Positions 36,767 to 46,365 of a stretch of DNA of 64,000 nt are shown here, piece after piece. The stretch is from NCBI GenBank assembly GCA_965644295.1, contig CBFFRP010000290.1, positions 43,121 through 107,120 on the forward strand, given 5' to 3'. The number at the start of each line of letters is the position of its first letter. The stretch's first letter is position 1. The notes under the pieces were generated by a model. It was not told where the DNA came from and made no database searches. It was given only the letters and a program-made list of their open reading frames with translations. This DNA is from Paraphysomonas bandaiensis. Lineage: Eukaryota; Chrysophyceae. The translations under genes and the position numbers were made by a program.

Positions 36767-39757
36767 AGACTTGGCCATGTCAACTATGATAAACTGACTG
36801 AGTCCGACCGCCGAGGCCTAGTTGATGGAATAAATCTGGACAAGAAATATTTCAGGAAAAAACATAAAAAAACGATATGCAAATGTAATACCTGCATGCG
36901 ATCGAAACTCACTAGAAAAAACTTCAGGACTCCACGCCAGCTGATGAACTTAGACAACAACCCAAAGGAGAGAGGGGTGCTCAGTGCAGATACGATGGAA
37001 GTCCTAAACACGCCATCGATGGAAGGCTACAAACATGTGTTACTATTCAAGCACAGTGATGCAAAACATGTATGGGCTTATGGCTTAAAAAACAAGACTG
37101 GGAGTGAAGTGTTAAAGTGTATGAAGGACATGGTAGAGACCCAACTTGTCAAAGAAGGATTGCAACTACGACGATATCATGCAGATGGCGCAGGAGAACT
37201 TGTAGGGCAACATGTCAGGCAGTACTTACGTGAAACCAACAGCACAAGGACTGTACAGGTTACTTGGACTCCACGTGACACACCCGAAATGAATTCGCTA
37301 TCGGAACGCACTAATCGTACAGTGAAGGAGATGGTCCTTGCTATATTGCTCGATAGTGGCATGCCATCAGTATTCTGGTTCAAAGCAGTCTTGCATGCTG
37401 TATATCTGATCAACAGGTTACCTACGAAGACAACGAAAGGATACATCTCACCTTTTGAGTATATTACTGGAACCGCACCAGATGTGAGTGACTTGAAGAT
37501 CTGGGGCTGCAAGGCATGGGCTATTGTGCCGAAGGAGCAGCGCCGCAAAGAGTGGAAAGAAAAGGGAAAGCCTGGATACTATATGGGACAATGTCAACAA
37601 CCTGTTGGACACCAAATATATATTCCAGACCTGAATGCTATTATTGTTGCGGTCAATGCACAGTTTGATGAGTCTATTCCAGAGCGTTCACAGGAGTATT
37701 TCGACGAAATAGATAATCTACAAATTGACACCTCAGAAACAGCAGAGAGTGTAAATGATTATCAGTACCTGGTTGGCCTCAGACATCTTGATGGACACCT
37801 GTGCTATGTTACCACCAGAGTGATAGAGAGAAGAGGAGTCATTGTTGCATATAGGAAACTTGATACGGAAGGAAATACTACCGAGGAGCAAACTCCGATT
37901 CATATCAAAGATGTAGTAAAGATGACTCACTCTACAAAGTGTCAGACCGACAAGTTTAATAATTTGCGAAATGAGTTGGATCAGACTTGTAATGACAGTG
38001 ACAATGAGCAGAGGACTCCTGACCGCTCATATCGGGGCGCATCTTCAACAGGTGGGGCAGATCGAAATCCCAGAACTGAAAAACGACCTCGAAAAAAACG
38101 GCACATTGTTAACGTTGGTGTCCTCGGCGATGTCTCATTGTTTCTTGATTCCTCCAACAGCACAATTAAAGAGCCACAGACTCTAGCAGAAGCAAAGAAG
38201 ACTCCACAGAGAACATACTGGATTGAAGCTACCAGGAAGGAGGTGCACAAGCTTGAACGAAGGACATGCTGGAAGATTGTCCGAAGGCCGAAACACCGAA
38301 AAATCATAAAATCTAAATTGGTCTTTAAAGTAAAGCGCGACCATCTTGGAAAAATTAAGAAGTTCAAAGTTCGACTTGTAGCGAAAGGGTTTACTCAAGA
38401 ACAAGGAGTCGACTATAATGAGACATTCTCCCCAGTAGCTAAAGGTGTATCATTTAGGCTAGCACTGGCACTGGCTCTGCGATACAATTTGCAACTCCGT
38501 CAACTCGATGTAGAAACGGCATTTCCGTATGCAGATCTGGACGAAGATGTGTTTATGTCTCCACCTGCAGGAATAGATGTTCCACAAGGCTGTTGCTTGA
38601 AGATTCTGAAGAGTTTGTATGGCCTAAAACAAGCGCCTCGAAATTGGCATTCAATGCTGAAGGACAGTATAAAGGCGATGGGGTATAAACAATGTGTTCT
38701 TGACCCATGTTTATTTGTCCTCAAGGGCACTGATACTAACCTACATATGATACTTGTGTATGTAGATGATATCATTGTGCTCAGCTCTGACAGCCGTCAT
38801 ATTGAAGAAGTCATCAACGCTTTTAAGACTCAATATGCCATGCAAGATATGGGGGATCTTAAGCATTATTTAGGTCTTACCATTGAGCGTCATAATGGCC
38901 AGATTAAGTTACATCAGTCTGCGTATGCTAAAGATGTTGTGGCCAGATTCAATCACTTGTTGTCAGAAAAGAAGAGACGGTGCAAGGCAACCACACCTCT
39001 ACCACCTGGCCTAAAGTTGTCCAAGGATGCAAAAGAGGAAGAAACTCGAAAACAGAGAGAATACGTTGATGCATTTCCCTATCAATCTGTTATTGGTGCC
39101 TTAATGTATTTGGCAGTGCATACTAGACCAGACATGGCATATACAGTAAATCTTCTCTCCCGGTTCACCACAAGACCCACGTACGCTGCATGTCAAGCTG
39201 CTCTGCATACTTTATTGTATTTAGAAAATACAGTTGATCAAGGTATCATATTTCCTAATTTCACAGATGAAGACCCTCTATGTGTGTACTCTGATGCAGA
39301 TTGGGCCGGAGATCTGGATACATGCAGATCCACTACAGGGTATATCGTATATCTGTGGGGTGCTCCAATTGCATGGCAGTCCAGGCTGCAGCAAACAGTG
39401 GCTACGTCGACTATGGAAGCTGAATATATGGCTGCATATGCTGCAATTCAGGAGATTGTATGGATACGAGGGGTGATGACAGAGCTCGGAATTCGTGGAT
39501 TTGAGCTCAGTAAGAATGCGTCTCCAACAATCTTGAATATGGACAGCAAGAGTGCGATTGATCTAGCTCAGAATCCGGTAAATCATAAACGTTCCAAGCA
39601 TATTCGGATCAAGTATCATTGGATTCGAGAGCAAGTGGGAGACTGTATCGTCAGGCTGAATCATGTGCCAACGGCAGAGATGACAGCAGACGTGATGACT
39701 AAAGCCTTGTCCGAGAAGCTGCACTATCAGCATGTGCACACTATGGTATCGCACTAA
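36767..39757 (+). CDS. Copia integrase, reverse transcriptase and RNase H
   Basis: This continues the Gag frame. It begins with the HHCC zinc-binding region (RLGHVNYDKL, CKCNTCMRSK; first Met codon at 36896). The DDE core follows: SADTMEV, YHADGAGELV, then SLSERTNRTVKEM. The reverse transcriptase has the WIEATRKEVHKLE start, KARLVAKG-like KVRLVAKGFTQEQGVDYNETFSPVA, LYGLKQAPRNWH and the YVDDIIVL active site. RNase H has YSDADWAGD, TMEAEYMA, DSKSAIDLAQNP and HIRIKYHWIRE, ending with MTKAL. No other frame break is present, which points to recent activity. Expression would need the TAA to be bypassed or lost. Confidence 0.9.
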   Translation, partial: RLGHVNYDKLTESDRRGLVDGINLDKKYFRKKHKKTICKCNTCMRSKLTRKNFRTPRQLMNLDNNPKERGVLSADTMEVLNTPSMEGYKHVLLFKHSDAKHVWAYGLKNKTGSEVLKCMKDMVETQLVKEGLQLRRYHADGAGELVGQHVRQYLRETNSTRTVQVTWTPRDTPEMNSLSERTNRTVKEMVLAILLDSGMPSVFWFKAVLHAVYLINRLPTKTTKGYISPFEYITGTAPDVSDLKIWGCKAWAIVPKEQRRKEWKEKGKPGYYMGQCQQPVGHQIYIPDLNAIIVAVNAQFDESIPERSQEYFDEIDNLQIDTSETAESVNDYQYLVGLRHLDGHLCYVTTRVIERRGVIVAYRKLDTEGNTTEEQTPIHIKDVVKMTHSTKCQTDKFNNLRNELDQTCNDSDNEQRTPDRSYRGASSTGGADRNPRTEKRPRKKRHIVNVGVLGDVSLFLDSSNSTIKEPQTLAEAKKTPQRTYWIEATRKEVHKLERRTCWKIVRRPKHRKIIKSKLVFKVKRDHLGKIKKFKVRLVAKGFTQEQGVDYNETFSPVAKGVSFRLALALALRYNLQLRQLDVETAFPYADLDEDVFMSPPAGIDVPQGCCLKILKSLYGLKQAPRNWHSMLKDSIKAMGYKQCVLDPCLFVLKGTDTNLHMILVYVDDIIVLSSDSRHIEEVINAFKTQYAMQDMGDLKHYLGLTIERHNGQIKLHQSAYAKDVVARFNHLLSEKKRRCKATTPLPPGLKLSKDAKEEETRKQREYVDAFPYQSVIGALMYLAVHTRPDMAYTVNLLSRFTTRPTYAACQAALHTLLYLENTVDQGIIFPNFTDEDPLCVYSDADWAGDLDTCRSTTGYIVYLWGAPIAWQSRLQQTVATSTMEAEYMAAYAAIQEIVWIRGVMTELGIRGFELSKNASPTILNMDSKSAIDLAQNPVNHKRSKHIRIKYHWIREQVGDCIVRLNHVPTAEMTADVMTKALSEKLHYQHVHTMVSH

Positions 39758-40035
39758 GTAGACTTGCTTGTTACAGTATATTCTGATATGTTCATTGAGT
39801 GGGAGTATTGAAAAAAACGGGGAGGGAGGAAGAAGGACAAGCCTCTTTTCTACCCCACTGCCCCTCAAGGGGCCTCTTCTCTTCGAGTGTTTCCAATTAC
39901 AACCTTCGGTTGTAATTCCTTCTCTTTGCTAATTTAACTTTATATATTTTTAATTACTTTATATATTATTAATAACTTTTAATTACTTTATATATTATTT
40001 ATATTCTTAAATAAAATTAATAACTTTATATATTT

Positions 40036-40240
40036 TTTATAATGTTTATAATAAAAAGTAATATAGATAGTAAAGTAGATTTAATAAGTAGATTTAATAG
40101 TAGATATAGAGAGAGGGAAAAATTAAAATGAAAAATAATTTAAATTTATAAGGTTTGTAAAACCCCGGGATTCTACCATTAAAACTACTTATTAAATCTA
40201 CTTTGTTATCTATATGACTTTTTTATAATAATGTATAATG
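40036..40240. repeat. Large inverted repeat (~55-bp arms, ~93-bp loop)
   Basis: The left arm, about 40036-40091, includes AAAGTAGATTTAATAAGTAG. The right arm, about 40185-40240, has the exact complement CTACTTATTAAATCTACTTT. Pairing continues outward with few mismatches (ATATAGATAG with TTATCTATAT, then AT-rich sequence). Confidence 0.85.
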
Positions 40241-40243
40241 GCA

Positions 40244-40341
40244 ATGCTTAAAGCTCTGGAATGTAGTTGTAGTGATATAATGGCGAATATGCTTAAAGCT
40301 CTGGAATGTAGTTGTAGTGATATAATGGCGAAGCTTTAAGC
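40244..40341. repeat. Two 45-bp tandem units plus an inverted end upstream of the HNH gene
   Basis: Two units start at 40244 and 40289, each containing GCTTAAAGCTCTGGAATGTA and GTTGTAGTGATATAATGGCG. The perfect inverse AGCTTTAAGC closes the block at 40332-40341, so GCTTAAAGCT (40246 and 40291) can pair with it. It ends 86 bp upstream of the HNH start codon. Confidence 0.85.
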
Positions 40342-40427
40342 AAAAACTCATAAAACCTTGAATTCTAATTTAAATATATATAAAATGGTTTAAAAAGAAA
40401 TTATTATATACATATATATATATTACA

Positions 40428-40934
40428 ATGGCTGAAGAATGGAAAGTGATTGATGGATACAACAATAATTACAGTATATCAAACAAAGGAAATATAAAGA
40501 ACAATAAGACAGAAAGAATATTAAAGCAAACTATAAATAGAAACGGATACAATATATTTAGTCTCTATGTGAATAGAAAGAAAAAAACAGTTGAGATTCA
40601 TAGATTAGTGGCTTTAACATTCATTCCGAATCCAGAAAATAAACCCCATGTAGACCATATAAATAATAACAAAATAGACAACAATGTTAATAATTTGAGA
40701 TGGGCCACTCGATCGGAAAATCAACATAACCAAAAATTGAGCAAAGCAAATACATCCGGCGTGAAAGGCGTATCATATAACAAAAGTAAAAAAAAGTGGG
40801 TTGCGCAAATACAATTAGACGGCATTGCAATTCACATTGGATATTTTGATACAATCGAAGAAGCAAAACAAGCAAGAATAAAAAGAGCGAATAAAGCATT
40901 CGGAGTCTTCATAAATGCCTGTGAAAGAGAATAA
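40428..40934 (+). CDS. Free-standing HNH homing-type endonuclease (NUMOD4-HNH-AP2)
   Basis: 168 residues. The N-terminus is a NUMOD4 DNA-binding motif (EEWKVIDGYNNNYSISNKGN, about residues 3-22). The HNH nuclease spans about 60-105: EIHRLVALTFIPNP, then HVDHINNNKIDNNVNNLRWA, with His, Asn and Asn placed as in the HNH_3 type. The C-terminus is AP2-like (SGVKGVSYNKSKKKWVAQI, then GYFDTIEEAKQARIKRA). Such genes cut DNA at a target and spread by repair; they are typical of phages, giant viruses and their intron elements. Codon use is strongly AT-biased, unlike nearby genes, in an AT-rich island with hairpins. No surrounding intron or intein is visible. Origin by transfer from a large DNA virus is likely but inferred. 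Confidence 0.9.
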   Translation: MAEEWKVIDGYNNNYSISNKGNIKNNKTERILKQTINRNGYNIFSLYVNRKKKTVEIHRLVALTFIPNPENKPHVDHINNNKIDNNVNNLRWATRSENQHNQKLSKANTSGVKGVSYNKSKKKWVAQIQLDGIAIHIGYFDTIEEAKQARIKRANKAFGVFINACERE

Positions 40935-41389
40935 GAATCCTACATAACAATAACAATGAATATAATGAATACGACACATATAACCAAACAAAGACAATAT
41001 ACCTGATATGCACTCATAATGACATCATCATATTTCCTTTATTTCCATGCTTGTTATATATCACAATGATATAGACACAATGACAATGAATATTATGAAT
41101 GAATATATATATAATGTATACATATACTCGTAGACACACAAACAACACAACAGCATCACAACAACAACACACAAATACAGAAAATATACAGACTAAAAAT
41201 ATTACATTTATATATTTAAATCATGTCATCACGTAGTAGGAAAGACGTTTGGAGTCGTTCCGGATGAAATAGTCTGTGGCGGCAGATGAAATAATCTGGT
41301 TCGATTCCCTATGCCGCCACATTGAAAAAAGGCGTTTTTCTGAAAAAAAAATGGAACTCAAATACTGTTAATGCTAGGCTTGGACCACA
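40935..41389. other. Right part of the AT-rich island
   Basis: Low-complexity AT-rich sequence with repeated CAATGAATAT-AATGAATA blocks near 40967 and 41082, and CAACA runs near 41150. Composition returns to normal at about 41221. No gene seen. Confidence 0.6.
41278..41319 (+). other. tRNA-like minihelix with a B-box motif (relic)
   Basis: GGCGGCA at 41278 pairs with TGCCGCC at 41312. Between them is GGTTCGATTCC, a perfect pol III B-box and T-loop sequence, and CCA follows directly. A T5 run at 41335 could terminate pol III. It is only about 42 nt, with no D or anticodon arm, so it is not a working tRNA. It could be a tRNA relic, a SINE head, or, read on the minus strand, a primer-binding site of a lost retroelement. 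Confidence 0.4.
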
Positions 41390-41390
41390 T

Positions 41391-41614
41391 TAACACGCAT
41401 GAGGGTTCCAAACCATTTCAAGTTGGTCTACTATGCATGGCTGACAGAGACCTATCAGAGTTAACACACGACGCTCCCCATCAAGTGCTGCGTCATTACC
41501 CGACATTGGTTTCACATCTGTCATCATAGCGACTTGTTTATCGTCATGTACCTCCAGATTACTGGACCGCCAAGTCTCACTCGGAGCATCCCACAAATCA
41601 TCATCATTGGGTAC
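41391..41614 (-). pseudogene. Open continuation of the gag frame beyond its TAG
   Basis: Past the TAG that ends the 41615-43027 gag ORF, the same minus-strand frame stays open for about 73 codons (VPNDDDLWDAPSETW...). The gypsy-like element at 61334 has the same layout (gag, stop, open pol frame), so this may be the start of a truncated pol. No protease motif is reached. Confidence 0.4.
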
Positions 41615-43027
41615 CTACCCATCATTATCATCCCACTCATCGTTATAGTTTCCTCCAGACTCATCGTAAGTATCTAGATGTGACACTTGCGAAACCCTTG
41701 GTTTAGAATCAACACGACTGTTCAACGAAGGTTTGTTGGACTGTTGAGAGAATAGTTCCTTTCTCCTCTTAAGATAGTCCTCGTGCTTCTGTTGAAACAT
41801 CGTAGTCGACTCCATAGGTAACTGTCGGTACGCGATGGTTACTTGATAATGATCCAAGAGTACAGCCGAATACTCTTTGAAAAATTCGCTCATAGAGTCA
41901 AATTTATTAGTCGACATGCACCCCAACACATACTTAACATAGGTCCCGTCATTCAAAGTCTTAAAGAGTCTTATCAATCCGTACTCTTTGTCATCGATAC
42001 GAGGACACCATGTTTTGTTTGAGACCAACATGATAGACAACATCGTTTGGAACGACTGCATCAAGTTCAATTGCTGATGATAGAATGCCTCAAAAGTCAC
42101 AGCATTTACATACTTCCAGTCCATGATCTGGATATGTTTCAAGGAATCTCTGAGTTCATTATAAAATGCCACGCAATTGAACACCTTGGTCTCCTGAGCC
42201 ACAATGAGAAGCAAATCCGAAACATCCATTTGTGCTAGCTGCGCATGTGTGATGCTGTACACATTCCGCAGATGTGCCTTCAAACTGGTTGAAAGTACCT
42301 TTTGAATTCGCACCTCAGTTTCTTCTTGCTCTTGAAACTCTAAGATGTCTTTGATCGCCTTCGCCACTTTACCCAACTTAAAGTCATTGATGCGAACATG
42401 ACACCTCCTTTCCTCTCTAGTTATGGTAACTGTTTTGGCACTAGCCACCTCAGAACTTTTCTTCAAATCCCTGAATAACTTGCCCGCTTTCTTGCCCTTA
42501 AAGATGTTATCCATGAGGGTAGGCACATCATTAACACCATCACCATCAACATCGGGATTCGAACCATCGTCCTCCTTGTTGCTATCTTCCTCCTGAGGAA
42601 TAATGCGAAACTTAGCCATGTTTTCCAGAGTGGAATACCTCGGCTGACGTTTGTGTTTCGACGTGCGCTTGGTAACCTTTTGCCGCTGATGTGAGCCCAC
42701 AGAAGCCTGAGACTGACTGCTCTCACCATCCTCAACATTTTGTACTCTATTCTCCAATATTTGCATCCTGCTGCTGAGGTTAGACACTGCAGTAGCCACC
42801 TCTGTAAAAGACTGAGACATGGCACGAACTGTATCCAAAATCTCCTGGTTTGGATTGATGTTTGGAGCAGAAGACTCCTGAACGACATCCTGCACACCTC
42901 CAGCCGCATCTTGTTTGGTTTCACCACTACCAGCGGCTTCCTGATCTTTCCCAGGAGTTTTCTTGCCGCCTCTCCTCGTTTTACCAGTCGGAGTAGACAT
43001 GGTTAATGAGAAGGACTTCCGCCTCAA
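41615..43027 (-). CDS. Retrotransposon Gag-like protein, related to the Gag at 61334
   Basis: 470 residues; the likely start is the Met of MSTPTGKTRRGG at 43000. It has a charged N-terminus, a coiled coil (about residues 60-95, SQSFTEVATAVSNLSSRMQI), an Arg/Lys-rich segment, then a helical capsid-like region (for example VAFYNELRDSLKHIQIMDWK and FKTLNDGTYVKYVLGCMSTN). It ends in an acidic tail (DESGGNYNDEWDDNDG) directly before TAG. The architecture matches the 585-residue Gag at 61334, which also has a coiled coil, a similar VAFND segment and an acidic tail before its stop. No zinc knuckle is visible. Element remains on either side are incomplete. Confidence 0.65.
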   Translation of the reverse strand: MRRKSFSLTMSTPTGKTRRGGKKTPGKDQEAAGSGETKQDAAGGVQDVVQESSAPNINPNQEILDTVRAMSQSFTEVATAVSNLSSRMQILENRVQNVEDGESSQSQASVGSHQRQKVTKRTSKHKRQPRYSTLENMAKFRIIPQEEDSNKEDDGSNPDVDGDGVNDVPTLMDNIFKGKKAGKLFRDLKKSSEVASAKTVTITREERRCHVRINDFKLGKVAKAIKDILEFQEQEETEVRIQKVLSTSLKAHLRNVYSITHAQLAQMDVSDLLLIVAQETKVFNCVAFYNELRDSLKHIQIMDWKYVNAVTFEAFYHQQLNLMQSFQTMLSIMLVSNKTWCPRIDDKEYGLIRLFKTLNDGTYVKYVLGCMSTNKFDSMSEFFKEYSAVLLDHYQVTIAYRQLPMESTTMFQQKHEDYLKRRKELFSQQSNKPSLNSRVDSKPRVSQVSHLDTYDESGGNYNDEWDDNDG

Positions 43028-44444
43028 AGACTATATCCACCAAACTTTTCCCTAACACACTGAGACAAGCAACCCTGGCAACTCCTAGAACCACTGACCC
43101 AGAACTCAACAACACACCAAGACACCACAAGACAAATCCCAAAGACAACCCTGCGTAAGAATCCAAAAACTCAACACTCAACACTCAACACTCAAACCCG
43201 TTGAACCCGTCGGATTTGTACAAGTGACAACAGTTAACACACAGGCGGTATCCACGGTCGATTGACTTCGAAAAGAACCGAATTTCCCCAGTCACCACAC
43301 TGTGTATCAAACAATCACCACTGAACAAAGAGCCTAGAGAACAACTACTGACAACTCACACCCAGAGAACAACAGACAACCAACAACCACAAGCAACCGA
43401 AGGCAACAGACAACAAGCCCAAAGAATCAAGCCCAAAGAAGCGTGTCGCAGTTAGTTTCTTATAAGAGTGTGAAACAACAGCGCAAAGACAGAAATTTCT
43501 GTACGAGCAGTAAAGTAAATATTTACTATAACAACACCCGGTTTGATAACCAGGGTGTTGGCTCGTAAACAATAAAACTACAACAACACCTACACTGAAC
43601 CAACAAGCACAGTAATAACGGTATTATTATTAAAACACTTTTTTCCAAGTTTAGACCTAAACTCAGTTAGTGACTCCCGCGAAGAGTCACCGCGCAATGG
43701 TATACCGCTGGCACCCAAGATCACTAGCACCAAGCTTTGGTCTAACTTAAAACAAGTGAGAAACACCATAGAAGCATATATGCACACACACACTCCTAAC
43801 ATGGTGCAACACACGTGGTATCATCACACCACCACAGGTTGCGTAACTCTTCAATCAAAAACTGAAAAATACACAGCAACCTGATAGGGAGTGACTCACC
43901 AGCATATGCCGAGAGTACACCGTATACTACGTATCTATACCCTACAAGAGACTGAAAACCCCATAATCCAGGAAATACATAAATACGGTACGTATAGTAC
44001 GTATAGTACGCATACCACATTGCAATCCAACCCCAATAAGCCTTGCATGAACACTCGTGCACCTCAAGTGTATAATAGCGACTTCTCTCCTTTGATGGTC
44101 ACATGTACTTGCCCCCCTATAGGGTAGTACGGGTAATACATGTATGTATGTATATGGAAGTATATACTGCAACTGCTACACAGGAATACGGGCCCACATA
44201 ACTTTGATATAAATTTGCAGCAGGTTTCACATCGACCGAAGTCACCAGCAGCAGATCATAGTCGTACATCATCATCAGCAGATAAAAATTGGACATCATA
44301 CCCGAACGTTGGCTCAATATGTAGGTACACTGTGGTACATTACCAATGTCCAAATGGTGTTGCATAATATGTATTCTGAACGCAATGAAGGTCCTAAAGC
44401 AATATATAGGGTCCTGATATAGGGTCTTAAACCAACATAGGGTC
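43028..44444. other. Region upstream of the minus-strand gag; no gene seen
   Basis: It probably contains the leader and possibly an LTR of the 41615-43027 element, since the CA-rich stretch 43080-43420 reads as a low-complexity leader on the minus strand. I could not define LTR ends. The remainder to 44444 shows no coding motif. Confidence 0.4.
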
Positions 44445-44458
44445 CTAAAAGTCAATGT

Positions 44459-45630
44459 AACCATGCATGTGACTCAATAGCGTGATACTATAGCCACGTA
44501 GATAGGGCATGGGAAATGCCACGTGGTCACAGTCTCGTCCTTTTTGATAATCTGACGATGGACCACTGTCTTCATAATTTGCAAGTTGATCAGAGTGGTC
44601 GTGGAAATATTCGTTACTTTGAGTCTGGAATTCCACTCTCTTGAACTTCGGTTTTCCTCTTGTTGATGACTTGTTGTCGGAGGAGCTTTTCATCTCTTGA
44701 ATCTTCTCCCAGGAGTGCTTGCATTCCGATGCAATGTGCCCCTTTCCTCCGCATCTGAAGCACTTAATGTCTTTATCGGTTCTCTTATCATGTTTCTGTT
44801 TATTGGAGCGATATTTGGAAGAAGTCCCTCTTTTTCGCTTAAAATTGACTTTGCTGCGGGAAAATGGGGTTTTTGATGCTGCGAGGTGACTACAGTCAGT
44901 TTTTGTGTCTTCATTGTTGGATGATAGGAGCGTTCCAACAGACGAGCTTCCTAACCCGCGAAGACTGCGAATCAATACTTTATAATCATCAATTGGATGT
45001 AGCTGCAGATTAATTGCCAATTCTCGGTAAACCATGTTATCTTCTGAAACAATTCCCTGTCGTATTCGGGATATTAAGTCTTGGTCGTTGATCCGATGAC
45101 CATAATTGATAAGCTTGTTTTTGAGCTTTTCGATAGCGTCAAGAAAATTGATTATTGACTGACCTTTTTTGATTTTTATGCTCTGAAATTGACCAATCAG
45201 ATCGGTGATTACATCGTTAGTCGTTTTTTCTTTGAAGTGGGTTAGCAAATCGGTCCAGGCGGTTTTTCCGTCTCCATCGGGGACGTTTTCCAAAATCCCT
45301 TCGGCCTCTTCATCCTGGCCAATGACAGCGCTCGAAATGACAGACCATAGGTAATTATTACCTTCATCATAATATATATCGTTTCGTTTCGTGATACTGG
45401 TCGAGTCGATATTGATAATCTTCGTCATCTGAAATCTCTCCTTCTTCAGGTTCAGTTGGATGATCGTTTTGTAGGGTATAAACGATCTTGGGCTTTCTGT
45501 AAAACCATGCACGGCACTTCTTCTGCCACTTGGAGAAGTTCTTCGCGTCGAACTTTGGCATTGAGTCTTTCTGTTTTTCGGTTGTTGAATCCGAGTCGGT
45601 TGAGTCGTAACTTGTAACTTTAACTGACAT
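44459..45630 (-). pseudogene. Copia-type gag remnant with a frameshift
   Basis: The N-terminus (45630-45367) reads MSVKVTSYDSTDSDS and KFDAKNFSKWQKKCRAWFYR, typical of copia Gag starts. Near 45370 the frame shifts and the second ORF carries on with YYDEGNNYLWSVISSAVIG, AWTDLLTHFKEKT, IGQFQSIKIKKGQSIINFLD and the zinc knuckle CFRCGGKGHIASEC. Protease, integrase and reverse transcriptase do not follow, so the element is cut off near 44459. Confidence 0.75.
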
Positions 45631-45641
45631 CTCGCTACCAA

Positions 45642-46365
45642 ATAAAGAATTGATCTTTATAATAGTAAAACAATGTTGTGATTATTAGAGTGTAAGTAAT
45701 GAACACGATAGAGTGAAAATTATAAATAACAATATAGAACGTACTATCATGCACAACGGAATAGTTAGAAGTGTAACTGATAATGACGACGTTATGATGA
45801 CGATCATGTATCTTGAACAGATACTATCATTAATTCAGTTCGTGATATATTTCATTGAACATCATAACTCACACACACTATCTTACATTAAGATGAATCC
45901 TAATAAAAACGAAGTTGGTAGGTGTGTTTAGATGCTCTCCGAGCCAGTAATATGTCCTATGGTGGGGAGCAAGTATCTTGGACAGGCAGAATCTTTCAGC
46001 TACGATATATCGAACGAACTGCAAAATCCTTTCAAGATGCGTTTTGGTTTCGTAACCAATCATTTGCGTATGTTGTTTTGTGTGTGAGGTCTTGGTTCGA
46101 AGGGAACTTGAAGAAATATATGGATTTTCTGTTCAGAGAACGAAGAAGAGATTATTCCTGTTTATGCTACTTGAGAGGTGGAGTCCTGTCTATGCTACTA
46201 TGAAATATCTCTTTTTCTATACTCTAACTCTGCTTTGACCTGATCTATGCTGCATTGGTTTCACTTTACCTGCTGTGTGACTGCATCGTTCTGTAATGCG
46301 TAGTTATATGCGAGTACATTTTATGACTAGGTTTATAACTAAAAATGACTAGGTTGAACCATTTA
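45642..46365. other. Intergenic, no gene seen
   Basis: Several short overlapping ORFs on both strands show no motif or signal. Confidence 0.4.

Larger units (their letters stand above)
35240..39757 (+). mobile_element. Ty1/copia retrotransposon, nearly intact coding region with one in-frame stop
   Basis: One reading frame runs 4.5 kb through Gag, protease, integrase, reverse transcriptase and RNase H in copia order, interrupted only by TAA at 36764-36766. A short purine stretch and GTGGGAGTATTG at about 39798-39810 could be the polypurine tract and 3' LTR start. No matching 5' LTR was found, so the LTRs may be lost or very diverged. Confidence 0.9.
39758..40427. other. AT-rich island, left part, with hairpins
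   Basis: After the copia element, composition drops sharply to very AT-rich. A perfect hairpin lies at 39895-39917 (AATTACAACC, loop TTC, GGTTGTAATT), just after a CCCCTCAAGGGG palindrome near 39861. Larger inverted repeats follow (separate entries). No gene until the HNH ORF. Confidence 0.7.

Noticed and set aside
34075-39960. LTR pair for the copia element
   Set aside because: No shared sequence was found by eye between the 5' flank and the 3' flank; a self-alignment of 33.5-41 kb would settle it.
41278-41319. Functional tRNA gene
   Set aside because: Only an acceptor-like stem and T-arm fit; there is no room for D and anticodon arms.
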